Below, piece by piece: positions 41,058 to 49,306 of a DNA stretch of 64,000 bases; within the stretch, counting starts at the first letter, position 1; each line of letters starts with the position of its first letter. The stretch spans positions 62,001 to 126,000 of the forward strand of contig CAVRTB010000006.1 in the NCBI GenBank assembly GCA_963724065.1, given 5' to 3'. The notes beneath the pieces are model-generated. The model was not told the origin of the DNA. It made no database searches and was given only the letters and a program-made list of their open reading frames with translations. The stretch is from DASRIA01 sp963724065 (GTDB taxonomy: Bacteria; Actinomycetota; Thermoleophilia; Solirubrobacterales; JBBDJG01). A program made the position numbers and the translations under genes.

Positions 41058-42464
41058 ATGAGCCAGTTGGCAATCGACGAGCCCACCATCGGTCGTCTGC
41101 GATCGGGGATCGGCGGCGAGGTCGTCACTCCGGAGGATCCCGCCTACGAAGAGGCGCGCCGCGTCTGGAACGGCATGATCGATCGTCATCCGGCGCTGAT
41201 CGTGCGCTGCGCGAACGCCCAGGATGTCGCGGCGGCGATCGGGTTCGCGCGCGAGCACGACCTGGCCGTCTCCGTGCGCGGGGGCGCCCATTCGACGCCC
41301 GGTTTCAGCACCTGCGACGGCGGCATCGTGATCGACCTCGCCGCGATGAACGGGGTCGAGGTCGACCCGCAGGGCGCCACCGCGCGCGTGCAGGGGGGAG
41401 CGCGTTGGGGCGACGTGGACGCCGCGGCGCAGGAGCACGGCCTTGCGGTCACCGGCGGGCGCATATCGACGACCGGCGTCGGAGGCCTGACGCTCGGCAG
41501 CGGCAGCGGTTGGCTCGAGCGCCCGTACGGCGTCACCTGCGAGAGCCTCCGGGCGGCGGAGGTCGTGACCGCCGACGGCGCCGTTGTGCGCGCCGGTGAT
41601 GACGAGAACCCCGACCTGTTGTGGGCGCTGCGCGGCGGCGGCGGGAACTTCGGCGTCGTCACGGAGTTCGTGTTCGGCCTGCACCCCGTCGGCCCGATCG
41701 TGATGGGCGGGATGCTTGCGTTCCCCCGTCCGCAGGCGCGCGAGATCATCCGCGCTTACCGCGACTTCATGGCACAAGCCCCCGACCAGGTTTGCGGCGG
41801 GCTCGCGCTGATCACGGCACCCCCCGAGGACTTCGTCCCCGAGGAGGCACGGGGCAAGCCGGCGGTTGGGATCATCTACGCCTACATCGGCTCACCCGAG
41901 GAGGGCGAGGCGGCGCTGCGGCCGTTGCGCGAGGCCCTTCCACCTCCGGTTCTCGACATGGTGCAGCCGATGCCCTACGTCGCGATCCAGCAGATGATGG
42001 ACGCCGGCAACCCGTTCGGGATCCGCGAGTACTTCAAGATCGACTGGCTGCACAGCCTGCCCGACGAAGCGATCGACGTGATCGTCGAGCACGGCGAGGG
42101 CCTGCCGGCTCCGTTCGGGTCGCTGATCCTCGCGCCGATGGGCGGGGCGGTGGGCCGCACGGACCCGGGCACCCGTGCGCTGAACGTGCCGGACGCGCAG
42201 TGGGCGTACTTCTGCCTGACGATGTGGATGGACCCCGCCGAGAACGACCGCAACATCGCGTGGACACGCGGATTCGCCGAGGCGATGGAGCAGTTCGGGA
42301 TCGGCACCGCCGCCTTCCCGAACTTCATCGAGGCCGGCGAGAGCAACTCGCGGCTGCGGCGCTCCTACGGTGACGCGAACTATGCGCGGCTCGTCGAGGT
42401 GAAGAGCAAGTGGGACCCGCAGAACGTCTTCCGGCTCAACCAGAACATAGCCCCGTCGCCGTAG
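41058..42464 (+). CDS. FAD-linked oxidase, berberine-bridge-enzyme-like
   Basis: 468 aa; ATG 41058 follows GAGGAAAGGAACGAAC. The PCMH FAD domain (about residues 38-215) has SVRGGAHSTPGF, whose His is the usual 8-alpha-linked FAD attachment residue. The second covalent Cys of bicovalent enzymes appears replaced (GRISTTGVGGLTLGSGSGW). The C-terminal BBE motif is NYARLVEVKSKWDPQNVFRLNQNI. It oxidises alcohols, sugars or alkaloid-like substrates with O2; the substrate is unknown. No signal peptide. Confidence 0.93.
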   Translation: MSQLAIDEPTIGRLRSGIGGEVVTPEDPAYEEARRVWNGMIDRHPALIVRCANAQDVAAAIGFAREHDLAVSVRGGAHSTPGFSTCDGGIVIDLAAMNGVEVDPQGATARVQGGARWGDVDAAAQEHGLAVTGGRISTTGVGGLTLGSGSGWLERPYGVTCESLRAAEVVTADGAVVRAGDDENPDLLWALRGGGGNFGVVTEFVFGLHPVGPIVMGGMLAFPRPQAREIIRAYRDFMAQAPDQVCGGLALITAPPEDFVPEEARGKPAVGIIYAYIGSPEEGEAALRPLREALPPPVLDMVQPMPYVAIQQMMDAGNPFGIREYFKIDWLHSLPDEAIDVIVEHGEGLPAPFGSLILAPMGGAVGRTDPGTRALNVPDAQWAYFCLTMWMDPAENDRNIAWTRGFAEAMEQFGIGTAAFPNFIEAGESNSRLRRSYGDANYARLVEVKSKWDPQNVFRLNQNIAPSP

Positions 42465-42504
42465 GCGAAGCACGCCGGGCTCCCGGTCCGAGAGAGGCAG
42501 CGCG

Positions 42505-43272
42505 GTGTCCCGGCTTCAGCAAGTCGACCTGACGCTCTCGCTCTCCGCCGAGGAGGAGGCGAAGCGGCTTCGGCGGGCACAGCGGCGCCTGCTCGCCCTG
42601 CGGCTCCAGATCGGTGCGAAGCTCGGTGACGGCCGGCTCGGCCCGCCGGTCTGCATCCTCTTCGAGGGGTGGGACGCGTCGGGTAAGGGCGGAGCGATCA
42701 AGCGCCTCGTCGCGGATCTCGATCCCCGCCACGTGCGCGTCGCGGCGTTCGGCCCCCCCACCGAAGACGAGAAGCGCCACCACTTCCTCTGGCGGTTCGA
42801 GCCCGTGCTCCCGGGATGGGGCGACATGACGGTGCTCGACCGGTCCTGGTACGGGCGCGTGCTGGTCGAGCGGGTCGAGGGCCTCGCGCGGGTGGACCAA
42901 TGGACGCACGCCTATGACGACATCGTCTCGTTCGAGCGGATGCTTGCCCGGGAGGGCGCGATCCTGATCAAGTTCTGGCTGCACATCTCCGACGCCGAGC
43001 AGCACAAGCGCTTCAAGGCGCGCGAGAAGGACCCCCTCAAGCGGTGGAAGCTGTCCGAGGAGGACTGGCGCAATCGCGCGCGCCGGGACGACTACGAGGT
43101 GGCGATCGAGGACATGTTCGCGCGCACCGACCACGAGCTCGGCCATTGGCACCTGGTCGCTGCGGAGTCCAAGCGCTACGCACGCGTGGAGGTCGCGGAG
43201 ACGACGATCACGCAGATCGAGCGCGGCATGCGCGAGCGCGGAATGAGTCCGATTCCGCTTTCCGGGCGCTGA
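42505..43272 (+). CDS. polyphosphate kinase 2 family protein
   Basis: 255 aa with a GTG start. Walker A is FEGWDASGKGGAIKRL and the Walker B/lid motif is MTVLDRSWYGRVLVERVEG, then KFWLHISDAEQHKRF. This is the single-domain PPK2 layout. It transfers phosphate between polyphosphate and nucleotides; whether AMP, ADP or GDP is favoured cannot be read with confidence. It stands alone, between the oxidase and the two-component locus. Confidence 0.93.
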   Translation: MSRLQQVDLTLSLSAEEEAKRLRRAQRRLLALRLQIGAKLGDGRLGPPVCILFEGWDASGKGGAIKRLVADLDPRHVRVAAFGPPTEDEKRHHFLWRFEPVLPGWGDMTVLDRSWYGRVLVERVEGLARVDQWTHAYDDIVSFERMLAREGAILIKFWLHISDAEQHKRFKAREKDPLKRWKLSEEDWRNRARRDDYEVAIEDMFARTDHELGHWHLVAAESKRYARVEVAETTITQIERGMRERGMSPIPLSGR

Positions 43273-43287
43273 ACCGCGCGCGGGGGG

Positions 43288-43503
43288 TCAGCCGCCGGTC
43301 CGCTCCTTGGCGAGGATGCGGCGCGCCAGCGAGGCGCTCAGCTCTTCGAGGTAATCGGCGACGCATGCGTCGTCTCCGACGATCCAGAGAGCCTCGTCGA
43401 AGGTGCGCATCACCTCGTCCTCGGTCAACCCGAACTGCCTCGCCGATTCGAACGTCGACATCAGCGGAGTGGCCGTCGCGCGATCGAAGTCCATCCGTTC
43501 CAT
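43288..43503 (-). CDS. small hypothetical protein
   Basis: 71 aa (a second Met is at residue 4). The sequence looks globular and protein-like: FESARQFGLTEDEVMRTFDEALWIVGDDACVADYLEELSASLARRIL, two to three helices, acidic. No strong ribosome site. It fills an otherwise empty gap between PPK2 and the response regulator and is divergent from the latter. Not recognised. Confidence 0.5.
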   Translation of the reverse strand: MERMDFDRATATPLMSTFESARQFGLTEDEVMRTFDEALWIVGDDACVADYLEELSASLARRILAKERTGG

Positions 43504-43563
43504 GCAGGTTCCGTACCCACGACACCGATCCCAAAACGCTCCGGGGACGTCCCGGAATGCCTT

Positions 43564-43592
43564 TTCTGAAGCCGTTTCTCAGGTTATTCTCA
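43564..43592 (+). promoter_or_regulatory. direct-repeat operator upstream of the response regulator
   Basis: TTCTGA (43564), TTCTCA (43576) and TTCTCA (43587) recur at 12- and 11-bp steps, one helical turn, 25 bp before the GTG of the OmpR-type regulator. This is the layout of OmpR/PhoB-family binding sites and suggests autoregulation. Confidence 0.6.
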
Positions 43593-43616
43593 TACTTTGG
43601 CGATCTTATTCGGACC

Positions 43617-44297
43617 GTGCGGGTTCTGATCGTGGAGGACGACAAGCGGATGGCCGCGGCGATTCGCCGCGGGCTCCAAGCCGAGGGAATCGTGGCCGAC
43701 CTCGCGGCCACGGGCGAGGATGCGGTCTGGATGGCCGGCGCCTCCGAGTTCGACGCTGTCGTGCTGGACGTGATGCTGCCGGCGATCGACGGCTTCGAGA
43801 CGTGCAGGCGCCTGCGCGACGACGGCGTGTGGGTCCCGATCATCATGTTGACCGCGCGCGACTCGGTCGAGGACCGTGTGAAGGGACTCGATCAGGGCGC
43901 CGACGACTATCTGGTCAAGCCCTTCTCGCTCGCGGAGCTGCTCGCACGCCTGCGCGCTCTCGCGCGGCGCGGCCCCGTCGAGCGACCGCCCGTGATCCAG
44001 GTCGGTGACCTGCGGCTCGATCCCGCGACCCAGCAGGCATGGCGCGGGGACGACGAGATTGTCCTCTCTCCCAAGGAGTTCGCCTTGATGGAGACCTTCA
44101 TGCGCCGTCCCGGCGAAGTGCTGAGCCGCTACCAGTTGCTCGAGCACGCGTGGGACTACGACTACGAGAACCGCTCCAACGTGGTCGAGGTCTATGTGCG
44201 CTACCTGCGCGAGAAGGTCGACCGCCCCTTCGGGGTCAGGTCGCTCGAGACCGTGCGCGGAGCCGGCTACAGGCTGCGGAGGGACGGGGGATCCTAG
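43617..44297 (+). CDS. OmpR/PhoB-family response regulator
   Basis: 226 aa from GTG 43617; the longer open frame upstream is shadow of PPK2. Receiver domain: acidic pair EDD near residue 8, phospho-acceptor Asp51 in VVLDVMLP, Thr in MLTARDS, Lys in VKPFS. The winged-helix DNA-binding domain (about 130-224) has LSPKEFALMETFMRRPGEVLSR and NVVEVYVRYLREKVD. The stop lies inside the presumed start of the histidine kinase. It acts on promoters with tandem repeats, such as the one just upstream. Confidence 0.96.
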   Translation: MRVLIVEDDKRMAAAIRRGLQAEGIVADLAATGEDAVWMAGASEFDAVVLDVMLPAIDGFETCRRLRDDGVWVPIIMLTARDSVEDRVKGLDQGADDYLVKPFSLAELLARLRALARRGPVERPPVIQVGDLRLDPATQQAWRGDDEIVLSPKEFALMETFMRRPGEVLSRYQLLEHAWDYDYENRSNVVEVYVRYLREKVDRPFGVRSLETVRGAGYRLRRDGGS

Positions 44298-45736
44298 GCC
44301 CGGTCAACCGCCTGCCGATCAGGATCCGCCTGACGGCGGCCTTCGCTGTCGCGATGACGCTCGTGCTTGTCGCCACCGCGCTGTTTGCATACACGCGGCT
44401 GCGCAACAGCCTCGACGAGACGATCGATACCTCGCTGCGCTCGCGCTCGGACGACGTCGCCGCGCTCGTGCGCATGTCCGGCCCGGATCTGAGCGGACCG
44501 GGAGGCCGGCGGCTGATCGAGTCGGAGGAGGGATTCGTCCAGATTCTCACGGTCGCGGGGCGCTATGCGGGTGGAACGCCGCGCATCCCGGCCGTGCGGC
44601 CCGCCGAGGTGCCGCGCGCGGAGCGCGGGACGCTGACGGTCGAGCGGAAGGTCCCGGGGATCGAGGGGACCGCGAGGGTGCTCGCGCGGCCGGCCGGCCG
44701 CCGCGCGCTGATCGTGGTCACCGGTACCTCGCTCCAGGATCGCAACGAGTCCCTCGCGAGCGTGGCGAGGTCATTTCTGATCGGCGGCCCGATCGCCGTC
44801 CTGCTCGCGTCCGGGGTCGGCTATCTGCTCGCGACGGCGGGATTCCGGCCGGTCGAGGCGATGCGCCGCCGCGCGGGCCTGATCTCGCTTGCCCAGGGCG
44901 GGGAGCGGCTGCCGCTGCCGGCCGCCCACGACGAAGTCCACCGCCTCGGCGAGACGCTCAACGCAATGCTCGCGCGGCTCGAGGAGTCCTTCGAGCGCGA
45001 GCGGCGGTTCGTCGCCGACGCGAGCCACGAGCTGCGCACTCCGCTGGCCGTGGTGAAGGCCGAGCTCGAGGCCGCGATGAGGGCTCAGGGCAACGCCGCG
45101 AGCGTGCGCGAGTCGCTGGTCGCTGCGCTCGAGGAGACCGACCACCTCGCCCAGCTCGCCGAGGACCTGTTGCTGATCGCGCGCTCGGCCGACGGTCGCC
45201 TGCCCGTGCAGCCCGAGAGGGTCGAGATCCGCGACCTGCTCGAGCGCACGCAGCAACGTTTTTCCGACCGGGCGGGGGAGCAGGGACGCGGCATCCTCGT
45301 CGATGCCGATCCGGGCCTGGTCGCGTCGATCGATCCGCTGCGCGGGCGCCAGGCGCTCGGGAACCTGGTCGACAACGCATTGCGCCACGGGGGCGGCGAG
45401 ATCGGCCTGAGGGCGCGCCGGGACGACGGCGTGCTCGAGCTCGACGTGACCGACGAGGGCGGAGGCTTCGCGCCCGGCCTCGCGCCGCGGGCATTCGAGC
45501 GGTTCGCCCGCGACGACGACGCCCGCACGCGCGGCGGAGCGGGGCTCGGCCTGGCGATCGTCCGCGCGATCGCCGAGGCCCACGGCGGAACGGCCGGGAT
45601 CGTCGAGGGGCGGGGCGGCGCAACCGTGCGGCTTCGGATCCCGGACACACACGCGCAGCGCCTTTCATCGTCGTCTCAGGAATCCGAGGAGACTGTCGGG
45701 ACGGAACGCAACCCCCACGGAGGTGGAACGCAATGA
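44291..45736 (+). CDS. sensor histidine kinase, no canonical start codon
   Basis: 481 aa if translation starts at ATC 44291, seven bases after GGAGGG (44278-44283). In this frame no ATG, GTG or TTG occurs between 44222 and 44353; the ATG at 44354 would cut into the first membrane helix. TM1 is about residues 13-33 and TM2 about 157-178, followed by HAMP. The phospho-acceptor His246 lies in DASHELRTPL, the N-box is NLVDNALRHGG, and the ATP lid GGAGLGLAIV. The stop overlaps the PepSY gene (ATGA). It pairs with the upstream regulator. Confidence 0.92.
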   Translation: MLGPVNRLPIRIRLTAAFAVAMTLVLVATALFAYTRLRNSLDETIDTSLRSRSDDVAALVRMSGPDLSGPGGRRLIESEEGFVQILTVAGRYAGGTPRIPAVRPAEVPRAERGTLTVERKVPGIEGTARVLARPAGRRALIVVTGTSLQDRNESLASVARSFLIGGPIAVLLASGVGYLLATAGFRPVEAMRRRAGLISLAQGGERLPLPAAHDEVHRLGETLNAMLARLEESFERERRFVADASHELRTPLAVVKAELEAAMRAQGNAASVRESLVAALEETDHLAQLAEDLLLIARSADGRLPVQPERVEIRDLLERTQQRFSDRAGEQGRGILVDADPGLVASIDPLRGRQALGNLVDNALRHGGGEIGLRARRDDGVLELDVTDEGGGFAPGLAPRAFERFARDDDARTRGGAGLGLAIVRAIAEAHGGTAGIVEGRGGATVRLRIPDTHAQRLSSSSQESEETVGTERNPHGGGTQ

Positions 45737-46062
45737 CTCGACGTAGAAAGTTCTTGATCGGCGGAGCAGTCGTGCTCGCGCTCGGCGCAGGCGGAGTGGG
45801 CTTCGCGCAGGCGATGGGCGACGGCGAGGAGAACGTCAGCGGGCCCGAGGCGGAGGCCGCGAAGCGCGCGGCCGTGTCGGCAGTCGGTGGCGGTCGTGCC
45901 GTGGGGGTCGAGCGTGATGACGACGACGGCGCGGCGTGGGAGGTCGAGGTCGAGCGCGGCGGCAAGACGGTCGAAGTCCAGCTCACGAGTGCGCTCAAGC
46001 AGGTCGGTGTGAAGACCGACGACGACTCGGGCGGCAAGCCGGAAAGCGGCGACGGGGACTGA
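45733..46062 (+). CDS. PepSY-domain exported small protein
   Basis: 109 aa. N-terminal signal/anchor (RRKFLIGGAVVLALGAGGVGFAQA), then one PepSY unit (AAVSAVGGGRAVGVERDDDD, WEVEVERGGKTVEVQL). The tail is acidic. Such proteins commonly accompany RR/HK pairs and may modulate signal sensing or peptidase activity outside the membrane. Its start overlaps the kinase stop. Confidence 0.88.
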   Translation: MTRRRKFLIGGAVVLALGAGGVGFAQAMGDGEENVSGPEAEAAKRAAVSAVGGGRAVGVERDDDDGAAWEVEVERGGKTVEVQLTSALKQVGVKTDDDSGGKPESGDGD

Positions 46063-46090
46063 GCTCGATTTCGCGCGTCGTGCTTGCCTC

Positions 46091-46849
46091 GTGAAACGCG
46101 TCCTGTTTCTCGTTGCGATGCTCGGGCTGGCCCTCGCCGGCTGTGGTTCCGGCGGCGGCGACGAGGACGCCACGACCAAGGCAGCTACGGAGACGACTCC
46201 GGCCGCCGTCTCGTCTGATTTGCCGCGGGGCGACGAGCCGGTGAAGCTCGACCCCGCTGAGTTCACGACGAAGATCGACAACCCCTATTGGCCGATGCCC
46301 AAGGGCGCCAGGTGGGTCTATCTCTCCGACGCGGAACGGATCGTCGTGGAGGTCACGAACCACAGGAAGAAGATCGTAGGGGTCGAGGCGCTCGTTCTGC
46401 GCGACACCGTCACCCAGCGGGGCGGCGGCGGTTTCGTCGAGGTCACCGACGACTGGTACGCCCAGGACTCCGAGGGCAACGTCTGGTACCTCGGCGAGGA
46501 CACAAAGGAGTACAAGGACGGCAAGGTCAGCTCGACGAAGGGCTCCTGGGAGCACGGTGTGGACGGCGCCTACGCGGGAGTCATCATGCCAGCCAAGCCC
46601 AGGCCCGGGCAGCTCTATCGCCAGGAGTACTACGAGGGCGAGGCCGAGGACGTCGGGGAGGTGTTGAGCGTGGACGCCGCGGCGTCGGTCCCGTTCGGCA
46701 CCTTCGACAACGCCGTGAAGACCCGGGACACGACCCCGCTCGAGCCGGATACCGTCGAGTTCAAGTACTACGCACGCGGGGTCGGGCACGTGCTGCGCAC
46801 GTCGAAGGACGGCGGCGGCCGCGAGGAGCTCGTCAGCTACACGCGCTAG
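46091..46849 (+). CDS. putative lipoprotein of unknown function
   Basis: 252 aa with a GTG start. The lipobox LALAGC puts Cys18 at the lipidation site. A Thr/Ala-rich linker precedes a beta-rich domain: FTTKIDNPYWPMPKGARWVY, DWYAQDSEGNVWYLGEDTKEY, GQLYRQEYYEGEAEDVGEVL and YARGVGHVLR. No enzyme motif. It follows the PepSY gene by 28 bp and could be a target or accessory of the two-component system. The stop overlaps that of the convergent phosphoesterase-like gene in the palindrome CTAG (46846-46849). Confidence 0.82.
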   Translation: MKRVLFLVAMLGLALAGCGSGGGDEDATTKAATETTPAAVSSDLPRGDEPVKLDPAEFTTKIDNPYWPMPKGARWVYLSDAERIVVEVTNHRKKIVGVEALVLRDTVTQRGGGGFVEVTDDWYAQDSEGNVWYLGEDTKEYKDGKVSSTKGSWEHGVDGAYAGVIMPAKPRPGQLYRQEYYEGEAEDVGEVLSVDAAASVPFGTFDNAVKTRDTTPLEPDTVEFKYYARGVGHVLRTSKDGGGREELVSYTR

Positions 46850-48303
46850 CCGCGCCGGGCGCGGCGTACCCGCTCGACGCCTCTGACGACGTCACGTCGC
46901 TGCACGCGCGCGCGGTCGCGGCCGCGACCGCCGTTGATCGTGTCGGGGCGTCCGCCTCGACTCGACTCGATGTAGTCGTTGCCGGCGTTGCCGAAGACCC
47001 GGTTGCGTCCGCCCTGCCCGAAGAGGCGGTCCGCGCCGCTCTGCCCGCGCACCACGTCGTTGCCGGCTCCGCCGCGGATCACGTCGCGCCCGCGCCCACC
47101 GCGGATCACGTCGTTGCCGCGGTTCCCGTAAACCGTGTCGCGTCCGTTGCCGGCCCAGATCCGGTCGTTGCCGCTGCCGCCGCGGATCAGGTCGTTGCCG
47201 GCCAAGCCGTCGATGCGGTCGTCACCGCCGAGCCCGCAGATGACGTCCGTCCCGGGCGTGCCGCGCAGGACGTCGGCGGCCGGCGTGCCGAGCACCGTGC
47301 AGCGGGACTTCTTGGCGTCGGGCGGCTCCGGTTTCGGGCGGCGCTTGGGTGGCGCGGCGTGGCACGCGCCCGTACCCGAGTCGGAGAAGGCCTCGCCCGG
47401 CGGCGCGATGAAGCGCCAGGAATAGCCGGCTGCCCCGAGGGTCAGCTCGAGTACCCCGAACGTCGAGCTCTCGCGCACTTCGCTGTTGCGCTTGATGGTT
47501 CCGAAGGTGCCCAGCGAGTGGCCACCCGTCCCCACCACGAACTGGCGGATCCCGTACTTGGCGTTCGGCTTCCCAACGTGGGTCTGGGGCGCGAACCGCT
47601 CGTAGTCGCGTGCGTGGGCACCAACGGCCACGTCCACGCCGCCCTCGTACAGCGCCTTGTAGAGCGCGCCCACTGAGATCGACGAGGTCGGGCGGCCCGA
47701 GCTGAAACGGGGGGCGTGCATATAGGCGAGCGTGCATGCCGCGGGGTCGGCGGCCAGGTCGGCGCGCAGCCAACGCTCCTGCGCGGACCCCGCGGCGCAC
47801 CCGACCCGGTTGCAGTTGGAGTTGAGCGCCACGAGGTGCCATGCGCCGACATCGAAGCTGTAGTAGCCCTGGTCGCGGTCGCCGGCCGGCCCGCTCATCG
47901 CTCCGGCGCCGTTGAAGTAGTCGAAGTAGCCCGCTGCCCCGGGGGTCGAGTAGTCGCGGTGCCCCGGCACGGGACGCGTGATCGGCTTCAGGCGACCCCA
48001 CGTCGGCTCGTACGAAGCCGTGTAGGCCGTGAGCGCGCCGGCGCCATATTGGTTGTCGCCGAGCGCCAGCACGGCCGCCGCCCCCGTGGAAAGTAGGTCG
48101 GACGTGTCCTTCTGACGGCAGCGCACGGCCGTGCCGGCGCCCGCGTTGTAGTAGGGGCTCGCCGGGTCACAGGCGATGTTGCCGGCCGCCGCGACGATCG
48201 GGTCGGCAGCCCGCGCGGCCGGGGCGGGCGCGAGCGCGGCCAACACGACCGTGGCCGCGACAGCCGCGAGCCATGAACGTTCCCTGGTTCCCCTCCTGAG
48301 CAT
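46846..48303 (-). CDS. secreted metallophosphoesterase-like pseudoenzyme with RTX-like repeats
   Basis: 485 aa from ATG 48303 (ATG 48339 is an alternative but puts 12 residues before the signal peptide). Signal peptide to about 30 (APAARA). The phosphoesterase-like domain (about 32-310) aligns closely with the N-terminal domain of the protein encoded at 49303-55506, but the metal motifs are changed: AGDIA to AGNIA, GNHEY to GHRDY, GGHAHDYERF to GAHARDYERF. Only GD of LGDNQY remains. The C-terminus has about 12 Gly/Asp nonapeptides (GGSGNDRIW type) that would bind Ca2+. Probably a non-catalytic secreted binding protein. Confidence 0.85.
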   Translation of the reverse strand: MLRRGTRERSWLAAVAATVVLAALAPAPAARAADPIVAAAGNIACDPASPYYNAGAGTAVRCRQKDTSDLLSTGAAAVLALGDNQYGAGALTAYTASYEPTWGRLKPITRPVPGHRDYSTPGAAGYFDYFNGAGAMSGPAGDRDQGYYSFDVGAWHLVALNSNCNRVGCAAGSAQERWLRADLAADPAACTLAYMHAPRFSSGRPTSSISVGALYKALYEGGVDVAVGAHARDYERFAPQTHVGKPNAKYGIRQFVVGTGGHSLGTFGTIKRNSEVRESSTFGVLELTLGAAGYSWRFIAPPGEAFSDSGTGACHAAPPKRRPKPEPPDAKKSRCTVLGTPAADVLRGTPGTDVICGLGGDDRIDGLAGNDLIRGGSGNDRIWAGNGRDTVYGNRGNDVIRGGRGRDVIRGGAGNDVVRGQSGADRLFGQGGRNRVFGNAGNDYIESSRGGRPDTINGGRGRDRARVQRRDVVRGVERVRRARRG

Positions 48304-48305
48304 CC

Positions 48306-48325
48306 GTGCGAAATCCCTTTCGCAC
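48306..48325 (-). promoter_or_regulatory. hairpin with the ribosome site in its loop
   Basis: On the minus strand GTGCGAAA-GGGA-TTTCGCAC forms a perfect 8-bp stem two bases before ATG 48303. The loop GGGA with the preceding AAA is the only Shine-Dalgarno-like sequence. This could control translation, or be a DNA operator. Confidence 0.5.
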
Positions 48326-48367
48326 CAATCCAACCACATTTATGGGTGCCCGCGCTAGGGGTCTTCG

Positions 48368-49306
48368 CTAGGGGGTCTTCGTGGACAGCGCCGAGACCGC
48401 GATGCTGGTGCCGTCCGGAGACCAGGTGGGCTTGGACGGGAACAGCGTGTCGTCGGTGAGCCGCTCCGGAGCGCCGCTTCCATCGGCGTCGACGGTCGCG
48501 AGGGTCGCGGAGTCGAGTTCCTGGAGGATGAACGCGATCCGTTTCCCGTCCGGCGACCAGGACGGCTCCTGGGCGCTCAGGCCGGCGGCGGTCAACCGGC
48601 GCTTGGCCGAGCCGTCACGGCGCATCGTGAATATCGCCCACCGCCCGTTCGCCTGTTGCTGGGCGAACGCGAGGTGCGAGCCGTCGGGCGACCAGGAGGG
48701 ATTCGTCTGCTGCTCGGGATCGTTGGTGAGGCGTTGCTTGCGCCCGGTAGCCGGGTCGACCGTGAGGAGGTCGTAGTTCGTGCCCCGGATCTGGCGATGG
48801 AAGGCGATCAGGTCCCCGGTCGGCGACCACGCGGGCGCCTCGTCGGACGGGCCCGAGGTCAGGCGCCGCGCGGTCTGCGCCTGCGTGTCGACCACGTGGA
48901 TCCCGCGCCCCAGGGCGACCACGGCGACCCGGCGGCCGTCGGGGGCCCACGTGGGCTGGAAGAGGTGCTCGACGGGGGCGTCGATCTGCACCTGGGTTGC
49001 TCCGTCTGGATCGACCTCCGTGAGCGTGGAGGGACACTCGTCGCAGGTCATCGCGGTGAAGGCGATCTGACCGTCCGGTGACCAGGCGGGCTCCTTCGCG
49101 TCCGCGTGGTGGGTCGGCTGCGTGACCGCGCCGCTCTCCACGTCGATCACGTAGAGGCCGTTGTTGTCGACGTGCGTGTCGACCTTGGGCCCCGCCTCGG
49201 GCGGCGACGCGGAGTCCGCAACCCCGAGCGCGAGCGCGGCGGGCACTGCGATCACCGCAACGACGATCACCGCGGCGCGCCTTCTCGACTTGCGCAGGAA
49301 TCTCAT
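48368..49306 (-). CDS. TolB-like WD40/PD40 beta-propeller protein
   Basis: 312 aa. Signal anchor (about residues 10-30), then PD40 repeats each with a W-S-P-D-G core: EPAWSPDGQIAFTA, QPTWAPDGRRVAVV, APAWSPTGDLIAFH, NPSWSPDGSHLAFA, EPSWSPDGKRIAFI, KPTWSPDGTSIAVS. This gives a six-bladed propeller exported to the outer face. Its ATG overlaps the stop of the giant phosphoesterase (ATGA at 49303), so they are co-transcribed and may interact. Confidence 0.9.
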   Translation of the reverse strand: MRFLRKSRRRAAVIVVAVIAVPAALALGVADSASPPEAGPKVDTHVDNNGLYVIDVESGAVTQPTHHADAKEPAWSPDGQIAFTAMTCDECPSTLTEVDPDGATQVQIDAPVEHLFQPTWAPDGRRVAVVALGRGIHVVDTQAQTARRLTSGPSDEAPAWSPTGDLIAFHRQIRGTNYDLLTVDPATGRKQRLTNDPEQQTNPSWSPDGSHLAFAQQQANGRWAIFTMRRDGSAKRRLTAAGLSAQEPSWSPDGKRIAFILQELDSATLATVDADGSGAPERLTDDTLFPSKPTWSPDGTSIAVSALSTKTP

